Positions 36,410-45,367 of a stretch of DNA of 64,000 nt are shown here, piece after piece. Made by a program: the position numbers and the translations under genes. The stretch is taken from positions 1 through 64,000 of the forward strand of contig JACKHT010000010.1 of NCBI GenBank assembly GCA_020638855.1, given 5' to 3'. How positions within the stretch are numbered: the first letter of the stretch is position 1; each line of letters begins with the position of its first letter. This DNA comes from Planctomycetota bacterium. Lineage in GTDB: Bacteria; Planctomycetota; UBA1135; GCA-002686595. The notes beneath the pieces are model-generated. The model saw nothing but the letters and a program-made list of their open reading frames with translations, made no database searches and was not told the origin of the DNA.

Positions 36410-38026
36410 ATGAAACACATCCCCTTGTTGGCCCTCACCCTCCTCGCGGGAGCGCTGATGGCTGCCTGCGCCCAACTGGAAGACTACGACCAAGGCGAAT
36501 GGTCGACACGCGAATCCAAGCCAGCCGAAGCCCAACCCGCCGAAGCCGCGCAACCGGCTAGCGGCGAAGCCACCGCGGTCGAAGCCGCCGCGGTCAGCAC
36601 CCCGGTGGAAGTCCCCGCCAACGACTTGGAGTACCGCCAGACCAAGCAAGCCATTCCCACCGGCAAGGCTTCCACCAGCGCGCTGCTCCTGACCAAGTCG
36701 CTGCCCGCAGAAGTGCTCAAGGACGAAGAGTTCGAGTACCGCTTGACGGTCGAAAACCTCACCGGGGAAGCCCTCGACAATGTGTTCGTCGAGGAGCGGC
36801 TGCCCACCGCCCTGCGAGCCTTGGACTCCGATCCCAAGCTCATGTCGAACGAAGGTGGCAAGCTGCTTTGGAACCTGGGCACTTTGGCCGCCAAAGAATC
36901 CCGCACCATCCGCGTGCGCTCGGTGGCCACGGCCGACGGCCTGGCGGAGAGCTTCGCGACCGCTAGCTACGACAAGGCGCTCAAGGGCGAAGTCCGCATC
37001 GTGTCCCCGGTCCTGGCCTTGGCCCTGACCGCTCCCGCCCTGGCGGCGCCCGGCGATCCGATCGAGCTCACGATGAGCCTGAGCAACACCGGTACCGGCA
37101 CGGCCCGCAACGTCAGCGTGACGGCCACCCTGCCCGATGGCCTAGAGACCATGGATGGCAAGCAACAAGCCACCCTCACCGTGGCATCCCTGGAAGCCGG
37201 CACGAGCCGCGAACTGGTGTTGCAAACCAAGGCCACCCGGGCCGGATCGTTCACGCCGAGCATCGAAGCCAGCGGCGCCCGCGGAGCGGCCGTGAGTGCC
37301 AGTGCGCCCGCCATTCGCGTTGAGGACACTCGCCTGGAACTGGGCACCAACGGCCCGAGCAAGTTCTTCCTGGGTACCCCCGGCAAGGTGGAGTACACCG
37401 TCAAGAACGTGGGCCAAGCCCTCGCCAAGGACGTCCAACTCCGCCAGCCCCTGCCCAAAGGCGTGGAGCTGGTGCGGGCTTCGATGCCCGCCGAGCAAGC
37501 CGACGGCGTGTGCAGCTGGAACCTGGGCGACCTGGCTTCCGGCGAGTCCAAAACGGTCACCGTGCACCTGATGGCCGCCGAAGCGGGCACCATGAACCTG
37601 GCCGCAAGCGCCAAGGCCAGCAAAGGCCCGCAAGTCGACGGCAGCGTGACCGCGGCCATCGAAGGCTTGGCCGCGCTGAACCTGGCCATCGAAGACCTGC
37701 AGGATCCGGTCCCGGTGGGCGAGTCGGTGACCTACCACATCAAGGTCCACAACCAGGGCACCGCCCCGGCCGAAGGGATCACGATCGAAGTCACCCTCGA
37801 CGAAGGCATGCAACTGGTTCGCGCGGCGGGCCCCACCAACGGCCGGGCCGAGGAGAACAAAATCCTGTTCAAGCCCCTGGACACCCTAGAGCCGGATGCC
37901 ACCGCCACTTGGCGCTTGGTCATCCAAAGCAAGAAAGTCGGCGACTTGCGCTTGGGCGCCTCGTTGACTTCGAGCCGCCTCCAGCGCCCGGTGATCGTCA
38001 CCGAGTCGACGCAGTTCTACGAGTGA
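36410..38026 (+). CDS. DUF11-repeat lipoprotein (conserved repeat domain protein)
   Basis: 538 residues. Type II signal: Lys2, hydrophobic run, then 'LMAAC' with Cys20 as the lipidation site. An Ala/Glu/Pro-rich spacer runs to about residue 80. Four DUF11-like modules of about 100 residues follow, each with a pattern like 'V..G..V.Y...V.N.G...A.NV.V...LP.G' and ending in a 'W.LG.L..G...T..V' strand pair. Such modules occur in surface and cell-wall proteins, including large cysteine-rich envelope proteins of Planctomycetota. Likely an abundant envelope protein anchored in the membrane. A terminator follows at 38076. Confidence 0.85.
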   Translation: MKHIPLLALTLLAGALMAACAQLEDYDQGEWSTRESKPAEAQPAEAAQPASGEATAVEAAAVSTPVEVPANDLEYRQTKQAIPTGKASTSALLLTKSLPAEVLKDEEFEYRLTVENLTGEALDNVFVEERLPTALRALDSDPKLMSNEGGKLLWNLGTLAAKESRTIRVRSVATADGLAESFATASYDKALKGEVRIVSPVLALALTAPALAAPGDPIELTMSLSNTGTGTARNVSVTATLPDGLETMDGKQQATLTVASLEAGTSRELVLQTKATRAGSFTPSIEASGARGAAVSASAPAIRVEDTRLELGTNGPSKFFLGTPGKVEYTVKNVGQALAKDVQLRQPLPKGVELVRASMPAEQADGVCSWNLGDLASGESKTVTVHLMAAEAGTMNLAASAKASKGPQVDGSVTAAIEGLAALNLAIEDLQDPVPVGESVTYHIKVHNQGTAPAEGITIEVTLDEGMQLVRAAGPTNGRAEENKILFKPLDTLEPDATATWRLVIQSKKVGDLRLGASLTSSRLQRPVIVTESTQFYE

Positions 38027-38075
38027 TCTCTGGAGCTGGAGCCAAGCTGCCCACGGGCACCTTGGAACCGAACAT

Positions 38076-38109
38076 CGCGGCCGGGGTACTCCCCCGGCCG
38101 CGCTGTTTT
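38076..38109 (+). terminator. Rho-independent terminator, possibly bidirectional
   Basis: CGCGGCCGGGG (38076-38086) and CCCCGGCCGCG (38092-38102) form a perfect 11-bp stem with a TACTC loop, followed by CTGTTTTC. It lies between the convergent DUF11 lipoprotein and acetyl-CoA synthetase genes. Confidence 0.8.
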
Positions 38110-38132
38110 CTGGGCCCGTGTCCCGCGCGGGG

Positions 38133-40088
38133 CTAGGCCTTTTTGCCCCGCAATTGATCGAGCACTGCCGGGTTCTCGATCGTGCTCAAGTCTTGCACTT
38201 GTTCGCGCCCTGAGGCGATGTCCCGCAACAGACGACGCATGATTTTGCCGCTGCGGGTCTTGGGAAGGGCTTCGGTCAGACGGATCTCCGCCGGCCGCGC
38301 CAACTTGCCGATTTCGTGGACCACGTGGTCGGAAAGCGCTTGGATCACCAGCGGGTCGTCGGTCACGCCTCCCTGGGGGATCACGAAGGCCACAATCGCC
38401 TCTCCGGTCAGTTCATCGGGGCGCCCGACCACGGCCGCTTCCACGACCCCCGGGTGACTGACCAGCGCACTCTCGACTTCCATGGTCGACAAGCGGTGGC
38501 CGCTCACGTTGATCACATCGTCCACGCGCCCCAGGATCCAGAACAGCCCATCGGGATCCCGACGTGCACCATCACCGGCAAAGTACACCATCTTGCCGGG
38601 CCATTTCGACCAATAGGTATCGCGGTAGCGCTTGGCATCCCCCCAAATCCCGCGCAGCATCGAAGGCCAGGGCTTTTGCAGCGCCAAGAGGCCCCCCTGA
38701 TCGGGTCCCAGTTCGTTGCCTTGGAGATCCAGGATCGCCGCGTCGACCCCAAAGAAAGGCAAGCTCGCGCAGCCCGGATGGGTAGCCGTGATCCCGGGCA
38801 AGGGGCTGATCATGATCCCGCCGGTTTCGGTTTGCCACCACGTGTCAACGATCGGGCAGCGGTCGCCCCCCACCAGCTTGCGGTACCACATCCAAGCCTC
38901 GGGGTTGATCGGTTCGCCCACCGAACCCAAAAGCCGAAGCTTGCTCAGGTCGTGGCGCTTCACGTGTTGGTCCCCCCACTTCATGAAGGCCCGGATCGCC
39001 GTGGGCGCGGTGTAGAACACCGTCACCCCGTGCCGTTCGCAGATATCCCAGAAGCGGTTTTCCGCAGGTGCGTTGGGCGCCCCCTCGTACATGACCTGGG
39101 TGACCCCATTGGCCATGGGACCATAGACGATGTAGCTATGCCCGGTGATCCACCCCACGTCGGCCGTGCACCAATACACGTCGTCTTCGCGTAGGTCGAA
39201 GATGTAGCGTGCGCTTAGGTAGGCGCCCACCATGTAGCCGCCGGTGCTGTGCATGATGCCCTTGGGCTTCCCCGTTGATCCGGAGGTGTACAACAGGAAC
39301 AGCAAGTCCTCGGACTCCATCGCTTCGGGCGGACAGTCGCTGCCTACCTGTTCCGCAGCTTCGTGGTACCACACATCGCGCTTTTCATCCCAAGCGACTT
39401 CGTTCCCGCAGCGACGAATCACCAACTGCGTGTGGACACCTTTGCAAGTCGCCAGGGCTGTATCGACCTCCTGTTTGAGCGGCAAGACCTTGCCCCGCCG
39501 CCAACCGCCATCCGAAGTGATGACCGCGCAGCAGTCGCCGTCGTGGATACGGTCGGCCAAGGCCTGCGCGCTGAAGCCACCAAAGACCACCGAATGCACC
39601 GCTCCGATGCGGGCACAGGCCAGCACCGCCATGGTCAGCTCGGGGATCATGGGCATGTAGATGGCGACCCGATCGCCCCGTTGCACTCCGCGCGCTTTGA
39701 GCACATTGGCGAAACGCCCCACTTCTTCGAGCAGCTCGCGATAGGTGAAGTCGCGACGGTCACCCGGCTCCCCTTCCCAACGGATCGCTAGTTTGTCGCC
39801 TCGGCCGTTGGCCACGTGCTGGTCGAGGCAAATGGCCGAGGCGTTGAGCTGGCCCCCTTGGAACCAGCTCGCAAAGGGGGCATCGCTCCAATCGAGGACC
39901 TGGTCGAAGGGCCGTATCCAAGGCAGTTCCTGGGCCACCCGACCCCAAAAGGCCTCCGGGTCCTGCAGCGACTCCGCGTACATCCGTTGGTACTGCTCGA
40001 ACGAGTTCAAGCGCGCCTGCGACTGGAAATCCTTAGAGGGCGGAAAGGCACGATTCTCGTGCAGGACGTTGTCGATTTGTTCGCTCAT
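38133..40088 (-). CDS. acs: Acetyl-coenzyme A synthetase
   Basis: 651 residues from the ATG at 40088, the standard length. It activates acetate with ATP and CoA through acetyl-AMP, in the cytoplasm. Motifs: 'YTSGSTGKPKGIMHSTGGY' (P-loop-like A3), 'WWQTETGGIM' (A5), 'GRVDDVINVSGHRLSTMEVESAL' (A8) and 'PKTRSGKIMRRLLR', whose Lys (37 residues from the end) is the site acetylated in Acs regulation. Transcribed alone. The convergent neighbour is separated by the terminator at 38076. Confidence 0.96.
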   Translation of the reverse strand: MSEQIDNVLHENRAFPPSKDFQSQARLNSFEQYQRMYAESLQDPEAFWGRVAQELPWIRPFDQVLDWSDAPFASWFQGGQLNASAICLDQHVANGRGDKLAIRWEGEPGDRRDFTYRELLEEVGRFANVLKARGVQRGDRVAIYMPMIPELTMAVLACARIGAVHSVVFGGFSAQALADRIHDGDCCAVITSDGGWRRGKVLPLKQEVDTALATCKGVHTQLVIRRCGNEVAWDEKRDVWYHEAAEQVGSDCPPEAMESEDLLFLLYTSGSTGKPKGIMHSTGGYMVGAYLSARYIFDLREDDVYWCTADVGWITGHSYIVYGPMANGVTQVMYEGAPNAPAENRFWDICERHGVTVFYTAPTAIRAFMKWGDQHVKRHDLSKLRLLGSVGEPINPEAWMWYRKLVGGDRCPIVDTWWQTETGGIMISPLPGITATHPGCASLPFFGVDAAILDLQGNELGPDQGGLLALQKPWPSMLRGIWGDAKRYRDTYWSKWPGKMVYFAGDGARRDPDGLFWILGRVDDVINVSGHRLSTMEVESALVSHPGVVEAAVVGRPDELTGEAIVAFVIPQGGVTDDPLVIQALSDHVVHEIGKLARPAEIRLTEALPKTRSGKIMRRLLRDIASGREQVQDLSTIENPAVLDQLRGKKA

Positions 40089-40399
40089 GGGGATCCGTTG
40101 GTTGGAGCCAAGTGTAGCGCTGGCCCCCAGATCGCTCCACGGCGATGCCCCATCCATGGGAATGGCTTCCCGAATCCTGGGGCCGGCTCAGGGATTCCTG
40201 ACCCGTGGGGAGGAAGCCCTGCGGATTTTGACCCATAGCCATCGGCCCGAGTGGGCCTTTCCGGACCACCATCTGCACATCCTCTGCGTTTGGGTTTGGT
40301 TTTCGACCGATCCCAACAGAACCTTCAAAAAGGCGGGCAGAAGTGCGCAAGAAGCGTGGCCGGGACACCGAAGGGAACCACCATACCCAAACCTTCCCC

Positions 40400-40615
40400 A
40401 TGCCCCAATCCACACAAACCGTGCCCGCACCTCAAATGGTCCAAGTCCTCGAACGCTGGAACCATTGGGTCCGTGTACGCTTCCAAGCCAGCGGCCTCGA
40501 AACCTGGGTCAATCTCGCTGAGACCCCCTTTGCGCCGCTGACTCCGCCGACCGCTGAAAGAAAAAATCAGAAAGTCGCCCCCCCGTGCACTCACCCCTCG
40601 GATTCGAGGCTGTGA
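40400..40615 (+). CDS. Doubtful small protein, 71 residues
   Basis: Not recognised. The reading frame starts at ATG 40400 without a Shine-Dalgarno sequence. The middle has a plausible protein core ('MVQVLERWNHWVRVRFQASG', 'ETWVNLAETPFAPL') with three Trp. The last 25 residues are low-complexity. It could be a remnant or chance ORF. The frame is open a further 19 codons upstream. Confidence 0.25.
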   Translation: MPQSTQTVPAPQMVQVLERWNHWVRVRFQASGLETWVNLAETPFAPLTPPTAERKNQKVAPPCTHPSDSRL

Positions 40616-40660
40616 AGCTTGATCGTCGATTCCTCCGCCCGACACCCCCCCTCATACGTC

Positions 40661-40886
40661 GGGGTCGGAGGGAAAGACGCCGCGAAGTCTCCGGGTATCC
40701 ACCGACCCCTTGCCAAGACTGGAGAGCCCTTGGCCCCGGTGCGATGAGACTCCGCGCGCAACACACCGTTCTTGGTCTGTCGAAGGACAGTCAACGCTGA
40801 CTCTTTCCGGACCTACCCCCTCCCGAACGGTGTGAACCACCCGAGACCCCCGTGCTGGCTTGCCAGCCACGGGGGTCACTTTTTGG
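40661..40886 (+). ncRNA. Candidate structured RNA with its own terminator
   Basis: Perfect helices in order on the plus strand: GGGGTCGG/CCGACCCC (40661-40668 with 40702-40709), GCCAAG/CTTGGC (40712-40717 with 40729-40734), a long-range CACACCGTTC/GAACGGTGTG (40762-40771 with 40825-40834) that encloses CTGTC-GAAG-GACAG (40777-40790) and GTCA/TGAC (40790-40793 with 40798-40801), then a terminator stem and T-run. I matched it to no known family. The 5' end and promoter are not seen. Confidence 0.45.
40845..40886 (+). terminator. Rho-independent terminator in the acs/peptidase gap
   Basis: GACCCCCGTG (40845-40854) pairs perfectly with CACGGGGGTC (40868-40877), and CTGGC/GCCAG extends the stem past a bulge. 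ACTTTTTGG follows. No protein-coding gene ends just upstream on this strand, so a non-coding transcript or the doubtful ORF would be the one terminated. Confidence 0.75.
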
Positions 40887-41073
40887 GCCCCCACAGCCCG
40901 GACAACCACCAAAAATGAGCCTTCTCGGGCAAAGGGGGACGCTCGGCCACCGTATCCGGCTATTCTGGTCCATCGTCACTGCTTGGTGCGCCTAGCGCCG
41001 AGCTGCACCTACCGAAATGGTGCGCCCAGCGCCCCCCGCGCCAAGATTGCCGCCCCGTCTGCACCCCAATTCC

Positions 41074-43590
41074 ATGCTCCAGCCGTCCAGCCGTCTCGTC
41101 CTTGCCTGCCTACTCGCGGTGCCCGTACTGGCCTTGGCCCCGCGCTCGGTCCATCCCCAAGAGCGGGTCACCTTCGGAGACGATCCTGAGGCGGATGCTG
41201 AGGAGGCTCCCGAAGCTCCCAAGCCCCTGGCGGCCCCCATTCCGGAAGCCATTCGAGAGGCCGTGCTGGCCCTCGAAACGGCCCCTGCGGATTCGGCTCA
41301 CCTACAAGCGGCTGCCCAAGCGGCGCTGCAAGCCGATTTGCGCGATGAGGCCCTGTGGTACGCCAACCTCGCGCTCGAAGCCCTCGGAGAGGACATCAAG
41401 CTGCGCAAGGAACGCGAAGCCCTGGTCGCTTTGCGCACCGAGATCGGCGTCCCAGGCCCCACCCCCGAGGACCTGCAGGCCGATTTCAGCCGAAGCCTGT
41501 TCGACATGGCCAAGGCCTGCGAAAAGAAGAAGCTCTACACCAACGCCGCCGACCTACTCCAACTGTGCTACGGCACGTCGATGGAGGCCCGGGCCGAAGA
41601 ACGGCTGGCCAAGCTGTTTTCCAAGGAAGCCGCGGTCGAAGGGCTGCTCGAAACCGGCATCCCGATCGACATCCCGGTGCGCCGCAAGGTCAACGCCAAG
41701 ACCAAACGCTTGGTCGACAGCCGCAACACGACCTGGGATACCGCCTACGAGATCAAGGGCAAGTTCTACACGGTCAAGTCGGACATGGGCTACGACTACA
41801 CCCATGCCTTCCTCGAGGCCATGGACCAGATCAACGGGTTCTACCGCGAGGTCTTCGGCTACAAGACCCGCGGCGGGGACATGCGCACCTGCGCCATCAA
41901 CGTCTACAAGTCGCGCGAGGAATTCGACGAGTTCGAGAAGAAGAACCGGGGGCAGGCCATCAACCCCAACGTGCGCGGGTTCTTCGTACCCGGGGAAAAC
42001 CGCGTGGCGACCTACGATCCGCGCGGCGAGGGCGGGACCATCGGGGACCTCTGGTCGACCCTGTTCCACGAGTCTTCGCACCAATTCACCGCGGCGGTGG
42101 CACCGGGACTCTTGTTGACGTGGCTGAACGAAGGCACCGCCAGCTACTTCGAGGGAGCATTCCTGCAGCCGGGCGGCAGCGTGGCGACCAACCGCGTGCC
42201 CGAGAGCCGCCTGCGCGGCCTCAAGTACAGCCTGGATGCGTTGAACAAGGGCAAGAGCGCACCGACCTTGACCCAAGTCGTGACCTGGTACAAGCCGGGC
42301 TCCTACGAGGGCGAGTACTATCCCTATGGCTGGGGGCTCGTCTACTTCATGCACAACTTCGAGGACGAGCATTCCGAGCGGGTCTACTTGCCGGTCTACA
42401 AGGAATTCCTCGCCTCGTACAAGAGTGCCAGCCAACACGACGTCTTGGCGCGCTTCACCGAGTACTTCGTGGGCAAGGCCAAGTTGCCCGGCGTTGAGAC
42501 CTTCGAGCAATTCGACGCCCTGTGGCAGGCCTGGATCCAAGAGCTCTACAAGATCTACTTCGGTGGCCCCGAGCAAGTGGAAGTCTTGATGGCGCGGGCA
42601 GAAAAACAACTCGCCAACAAGAAGCCCGAGTACGCCCGCGAAAGCCTGGAATGGGCCGTCGAGAAGGATCCCACGCACTTGGGCGCTCGCTTGAAGCTCG
42701 CGGAGGTGCTCACCGACCTCAAGAAGCTCGACGGAGCGGTGTACCACTGGCGCCAACTCGAAGCGGCCGCGCGCGCCCAGGCCGATGCCGACAAGCCGCT
42801 CGCAACCCTGCCCGGAGTCACCCCCAACCAACTGCGCGAGCAGGCCCAGGAAGCGCTGACCAAAATCCAGCCGCTCGTGGGCACGGGGCTCAAGGAAGCC
42901 CTGGACACCTTCGTGGAAGCGACTTTGGCTGCCGCCAGTGCCTACGTGGAAGGCGAACGACCGCTGGCCGCACTCCAAATCCTCGAGCAGTCCTCGCGGC
43001 TGGTGGCCGGCGATTCACGCCTGCGTAAGGCCTCGTTCGACATCCGCGAGAAAACCGGCAAGAGCCTCATCCGAGGCTACCGACCGGTGATTGACCCCGA
43101 ATTTTCGGGCTGGAACCTCACCGGCGGCGGTGAATGGCAAGTCACCGACGGTGGCATCAAAACCCAAACAGAAGGGCTCATCACGGCGGTCATCGACAAC
43201 ACGCCCCAACTCCCCTATCGCTTCGAAACCAAGATCCGCCTTAGCGAGAAGAGCAAGTTCCCGGTGGCCGGCATCGTCTTCGCCTCGACCGTGGCCAGCG
43301 ACTCGAACTACGCCTGGCTGCCCGTGCGCGATTGGGTCGGCCACTTCGAATGGACCGACAAGGGGCCCCAACTCAAGAGCACCTTCGATGTGCCCGGGGT
43401 GGATGGCAAAGCTCCTTCGAACTCGGTGCTCGATCTCGCCATCGAGGTCTATGAGGACCGCTTGGTCTTCTACGCAGGCGGGGTCTACTTGGGCACCGAA
43501 GAGGCAGCCCTGGGAACCACGGCTGGCAAGGTGGGCGTCTTCGCCCAGGGCACGGGCGCCGAGTTCAGCGACATGCGCCTGATCTACTAG
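41074..43590 (+). CDS. Secreted DUF1570-like HExxH peptidase with C-terminal lectin-like domain
   Basis: 838 residues from the ATG at 41074. Signal peptide about residues 1-29. A helical, TPR-like region covers about 60-200. The gluzincin-type site is His332-Glu333-x2-His336 ('LFHESSHQF') with the likely third ligand Glu353 ('WLNEGTASYFEG'), as in the DUF1570/peptidase MA-like group. A second TPR-like stretch lies around 510-650. The last 150 residues resemble a concanavalin-like/DUF1080 beta-sandwich ('PEFSGWNLTGGGEWQVTDGGI'). Probably periplasmic or extracellular. Substrate unknown. It stands alone on its strand. Confidence 0.8.
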   Translation: MLQPSSRLVLACLLAVPVLALAPRSVHPQERVTFGDDPEADAEEAPEAPKPLAAPIPEAIREAVLALETAPADSAHLQAAAQAALQADLRDEALWYANLALEALGEDIKLRKEREALVALRTEIGVPGPTPEDLQADFSRSLFDMAKACEKKKLYTNAADLLQLCYGTSMEARAEERLAKLFSKEAAVEGLLETGIPIDIPVRRKVNAKTKRLVDSRNTTWDTAYEIKGKFYTVKSDMGYDYTHAFLEAMDQINGFYREVFGYKTRGGDMRTCAINVYKSREEFDEFEKKNRGQAINPNVRGFFVPGENRVATYDPRGEGGTIGDLWSTLFHESSHQFTAAVAPGLLLTWLNEGTASYFEGAFLQPGGSVATNRVPESRLRGLKYSLDALNKGKSAPTLTQVVTWYKPGSYEGEYYPYGWGLVYFMHNFEDEHSERVYLPVYKEFLASYKSASQHDVLARFTEYFVGKAKLPGVETFEQFDALWQAWIQELYKIYFGGPEQVEVLMARAEKQLANKKPEYARESLEWAVEKDPTHLGARLKLAEVLTDLKKLDGAVYHWRQLEAAARAQADADKPLATLPGVTPNQLREQAQEALTKIQPLVGTGLKEALDTFVEATLAAASAYVEGERPLAALQILEQSSRLVAGDSRLRKASFDIREKTGKSLIRGYRPVIDPEFSGWNLTGGGEWQVTDGGIKTQTEGLITAVIDNTPQLPYRFETKIRLSEKSKFPVAGIVFASTVASDSNYAWLPVRDWVGHFEWTDKGPQLKSTFDVPGVDGKAPSNSVLDLAIEVYEDRLVFYAGGVYLGTEEAALGTTAGKVGVFAQGTGAEFSDMRLIY

Positions 43591-43707
43591 GCGGACCAGC
43601 GACTTGGGCGGCCTGGCTGGATCGCCCCAGTCCATGGCTGACTGGGTTGCGTGTGGAAGTTCCGCCAGGAAGCCTGCGTTGGGGGGGCCTCCGGGGGTCC
43701 TGCGGGC

Positions 43708-45123
43708 TCATCCGCTGCGACGACGGAACAGCGTGAAGTAGCGCGCGATGCGCCCCGCCAACCGACGCGGGCTCGAGACTTCGCGCAAAAGGCGCTTGGG
43801 CCGACCGTAGAAGCGGCGGTAGCCCTCGCGGATCTTGGCTTCGATCTCCTGGGCGCTCATGTACTCGTTCCCTTCGAGCGCCTGGAAACCCGTCATGGTG
43901 GCGAAGTCGAAATCGCGCGTGCCGCGCAACATCTTGTAGAGCGGCGTACCGGGATAGGCGGTCACTGCGCAGAACTGCACCTGGTCGGGATCGAGTCGAT
44001 TGACCAGGTCGATCGTCTCATCGGCCATGGCCGGGGTTTCCTCCGGGAAGCCAATCATGCAAAAGGCGCGGGTTTCGATGCCCAACTCGCGGCAATCGCG
44101 GAAGATGCGCTCGGCCTGGTCATGGTCGTTGAGCTTGTTGCCGCAGTGCAACTCTTGGATCTTTTGGTTGCCCGATTCGATTCCGAGCGAGATGTGCTTG
44201 CAGCCCGAACGTGCCATCACTTCGAGCGTGGCCCGATCCAGGGTCTTGACCGCGGTTTCGCACTGCCAAACCAGGTCATGGTAGCCGCGCTCCAAGATGC
44301 CCTCGCAGATCTTGCGCACGCGGTCTTTGCGCGTCGAGAAGATCGGATCGCGGAACACGATGTGGCGCAGGCCGTGGTTCTGGTACAGGTCGTCGATTTC
44401 GCGCAGCACATGCTCGGGACTGCGAAAACGGAACCGCAGACCTTGCGCCAGGGTGTAGCCGCAGAAGCTGCAATCGAACGGACAACCGCGCGACGACTTG
44501 ATCGTGGTGACCGATCCGCCATAGCCCGGAAAGTGGTAGAGCTGGTTGTTGAGCAGATGCCGCGCAGGCAACGGCAAGTCGTCGAGCTGGTTGATCTTCT
44601 CACGGTCGGGTTCGTGCTGGACGTGGCCTTTGGAATCGATCCACGACAAGCCCTCGACCCCTTCGAAACCTCGTCCAGCTTCGACCGCCTCCACCAGGGC
44701 TCGCACGCTGTACTCGGGCTCGCCGCGCACGAGCACATCGACGCCTCCCTTGGCAAAGATCTCGTCGGGCGCAAAGGTGACCTGGCTGCCCAAGAGCGCC
44801 ACGCAGCCCTGGTTCGCTTCGCGCACGCGCTGGGCCAGGGCCAAGTCCGCTTCGAGCGAGGTACTCGAGGTATCGAGGATCACCACGTCGGCCCTGGGTT
44901 CCAGGATTGCGGCCAGGGCGGCGTCCGCCGAAAGCTCGAGCGCGTCGGCATCGAGGATCCGCACGCTATGGCCACTAGCCTCCAGCACGGCCGCCACGTG
45001 GGCCAACTCGATGGGCGGGTAGAGCAGCTCGCGCCCCACCGCCATGCCAAAGCCCCCCATCAGCCCGCGACTGACGCGGAACTCGGGCGGACTGGGCGGA
45101 TTGACGAGGCAAACGTGCAGCAT
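43708..45123 (-). CDS. Cobalamin-binding-domain radical SAM protein
   Basis: 471 residues from the ATG at 45123 ('MLHVCLVNPPSPPEF', the typical B12-binding start); an upstream GTG at 45147 is in frame but adds nothing recognisable. B12-binding domain about 1-145 ('LAHVAAVLEASGHSVRILDAD'). Radical SAM core: Cys214-x3-Cys218-x2-Cys221 in 'RGCPFDCSFCGY', 'IVFRDPIFSTRKDRV', 'KHISLGIESGNQKI' and 'MIGFPEETPAM'. The C-terminus has basic helices. Class B methyltransferase-like or related chemistry; substrate unknown. Divergent from leuB. Confidence 0.88.
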   Translation of the reverse strand: MLHVCLVNPPSPPEFRVSRGLMGGFGMAVGRELLYPPIELAHVAAVLEASGHSVRILDADALELSADAALAAILEPRADVVILDTSSTSLEADLALAQRVREANQGCVALLGSQVTFAPDEIFAKGGVDVLVRGEPEYSVRALVEAVEAGRGFEGVEGLSWIDSKGHVQHEPDREKINQLDDLPLPARHLLNNQLYHFPGYGGSVTTIKSSRGCPFDCSFCGYTLAQGLRFRFRSPEHVLREIDDLYQNHGLRHIVFRDPIFSTRKDRVRKICEGILERGYHDLVWQCETAVKTLDRATLEVMARSGCKHISLGIESGNQKIQELHCGNKLNDHDQAERIFRDCRELGIETRAFCMIGFPEETPAMADETIDLVNRLDPDQVQFCAVTAYPGTPLYKMLRGTRDFDFATMTGFQALEGNEYMSAQEIEAKIREGYRRFYGRPKRLLREVSSPRRLAGRIARYFTLFRRRSG

Positions 45124-45171
45124 GGGGCTCAAGGATATCCCGCTCAAGGGGCGGAGCTAGCGGACAACTGG

Positions 45172-45219
45172 CCAACATCGTGACCAACCGAGTGACCAAC
45201 CGAGAGACCAACATAGGCG
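45172..45219. repeat. 12-bp tandem repeat, CCAAC type
   Basis: Units of 12 bases start at 45172, 45184, 45196 and 45208: CCAACATCGTGA, CCAACCGAGTGA, CCAACCGAGAGA and a degenerate CCAACATAGGCG. They resemble the array at 3729-3776. Confidence 0.75.
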
Positions 45220-45299
45220 GTTCGGGGGCTGGAACCCGCGCTTCCCCGTCCCAGGCCTGCGAAAGCCCCAAAATAGGGCAAGGGAGCTCGCCCCTTCGC

Positions 45300-45328
45300 T
45301 TGACTCGCCCTCCCAGGCCCCCTGTAAT
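45300..45328 (+). promoter_or_regulatory. Sigma70-like promoter toward leuB
   Basis: TTGACT (45300-45305), a 17-base spacer, and TGTAAT (45323-45328). It would give a leader of about 170 bases before the leuB ATG. Confidence 0.4.
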
Positions 45329-45367
45329 ACCTCTCAGGTGGGCGCTGAGCCAAACCCCACCCTCCCC

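Larger units (their letters stand above)
40089..41073. other. 985-bp gene-poor intergenic region
   Basis: The longest stretch without a convincing gene in the window, between the acs start and the HExxH peptidase start. It holds a doubtful 71-codon ORF (40400-40615) and a run of perfect helices ending in a terminator (40661-40886), described separately. Six-frame ORFs elsewhere in it are short and without family features. Confidence 0.6.

Noticed and set aside
40670..40710. Resemblance to the RNase P RNA P4 strand (GAGGAAAGTCCGGG-like)
   Set aside because: Only a short, imperfect match, with no partner ACAGAA-type 3' strand and too little space for a full RNase P RNA.
40785..40830. SRP RNA-like AGGTCCGGAAAGAG on the minus strand
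   Set aside because: The GGAA loop would not be closed by paired bases and the asymmetric loop sequence is missing; the terminator is on the other strand.
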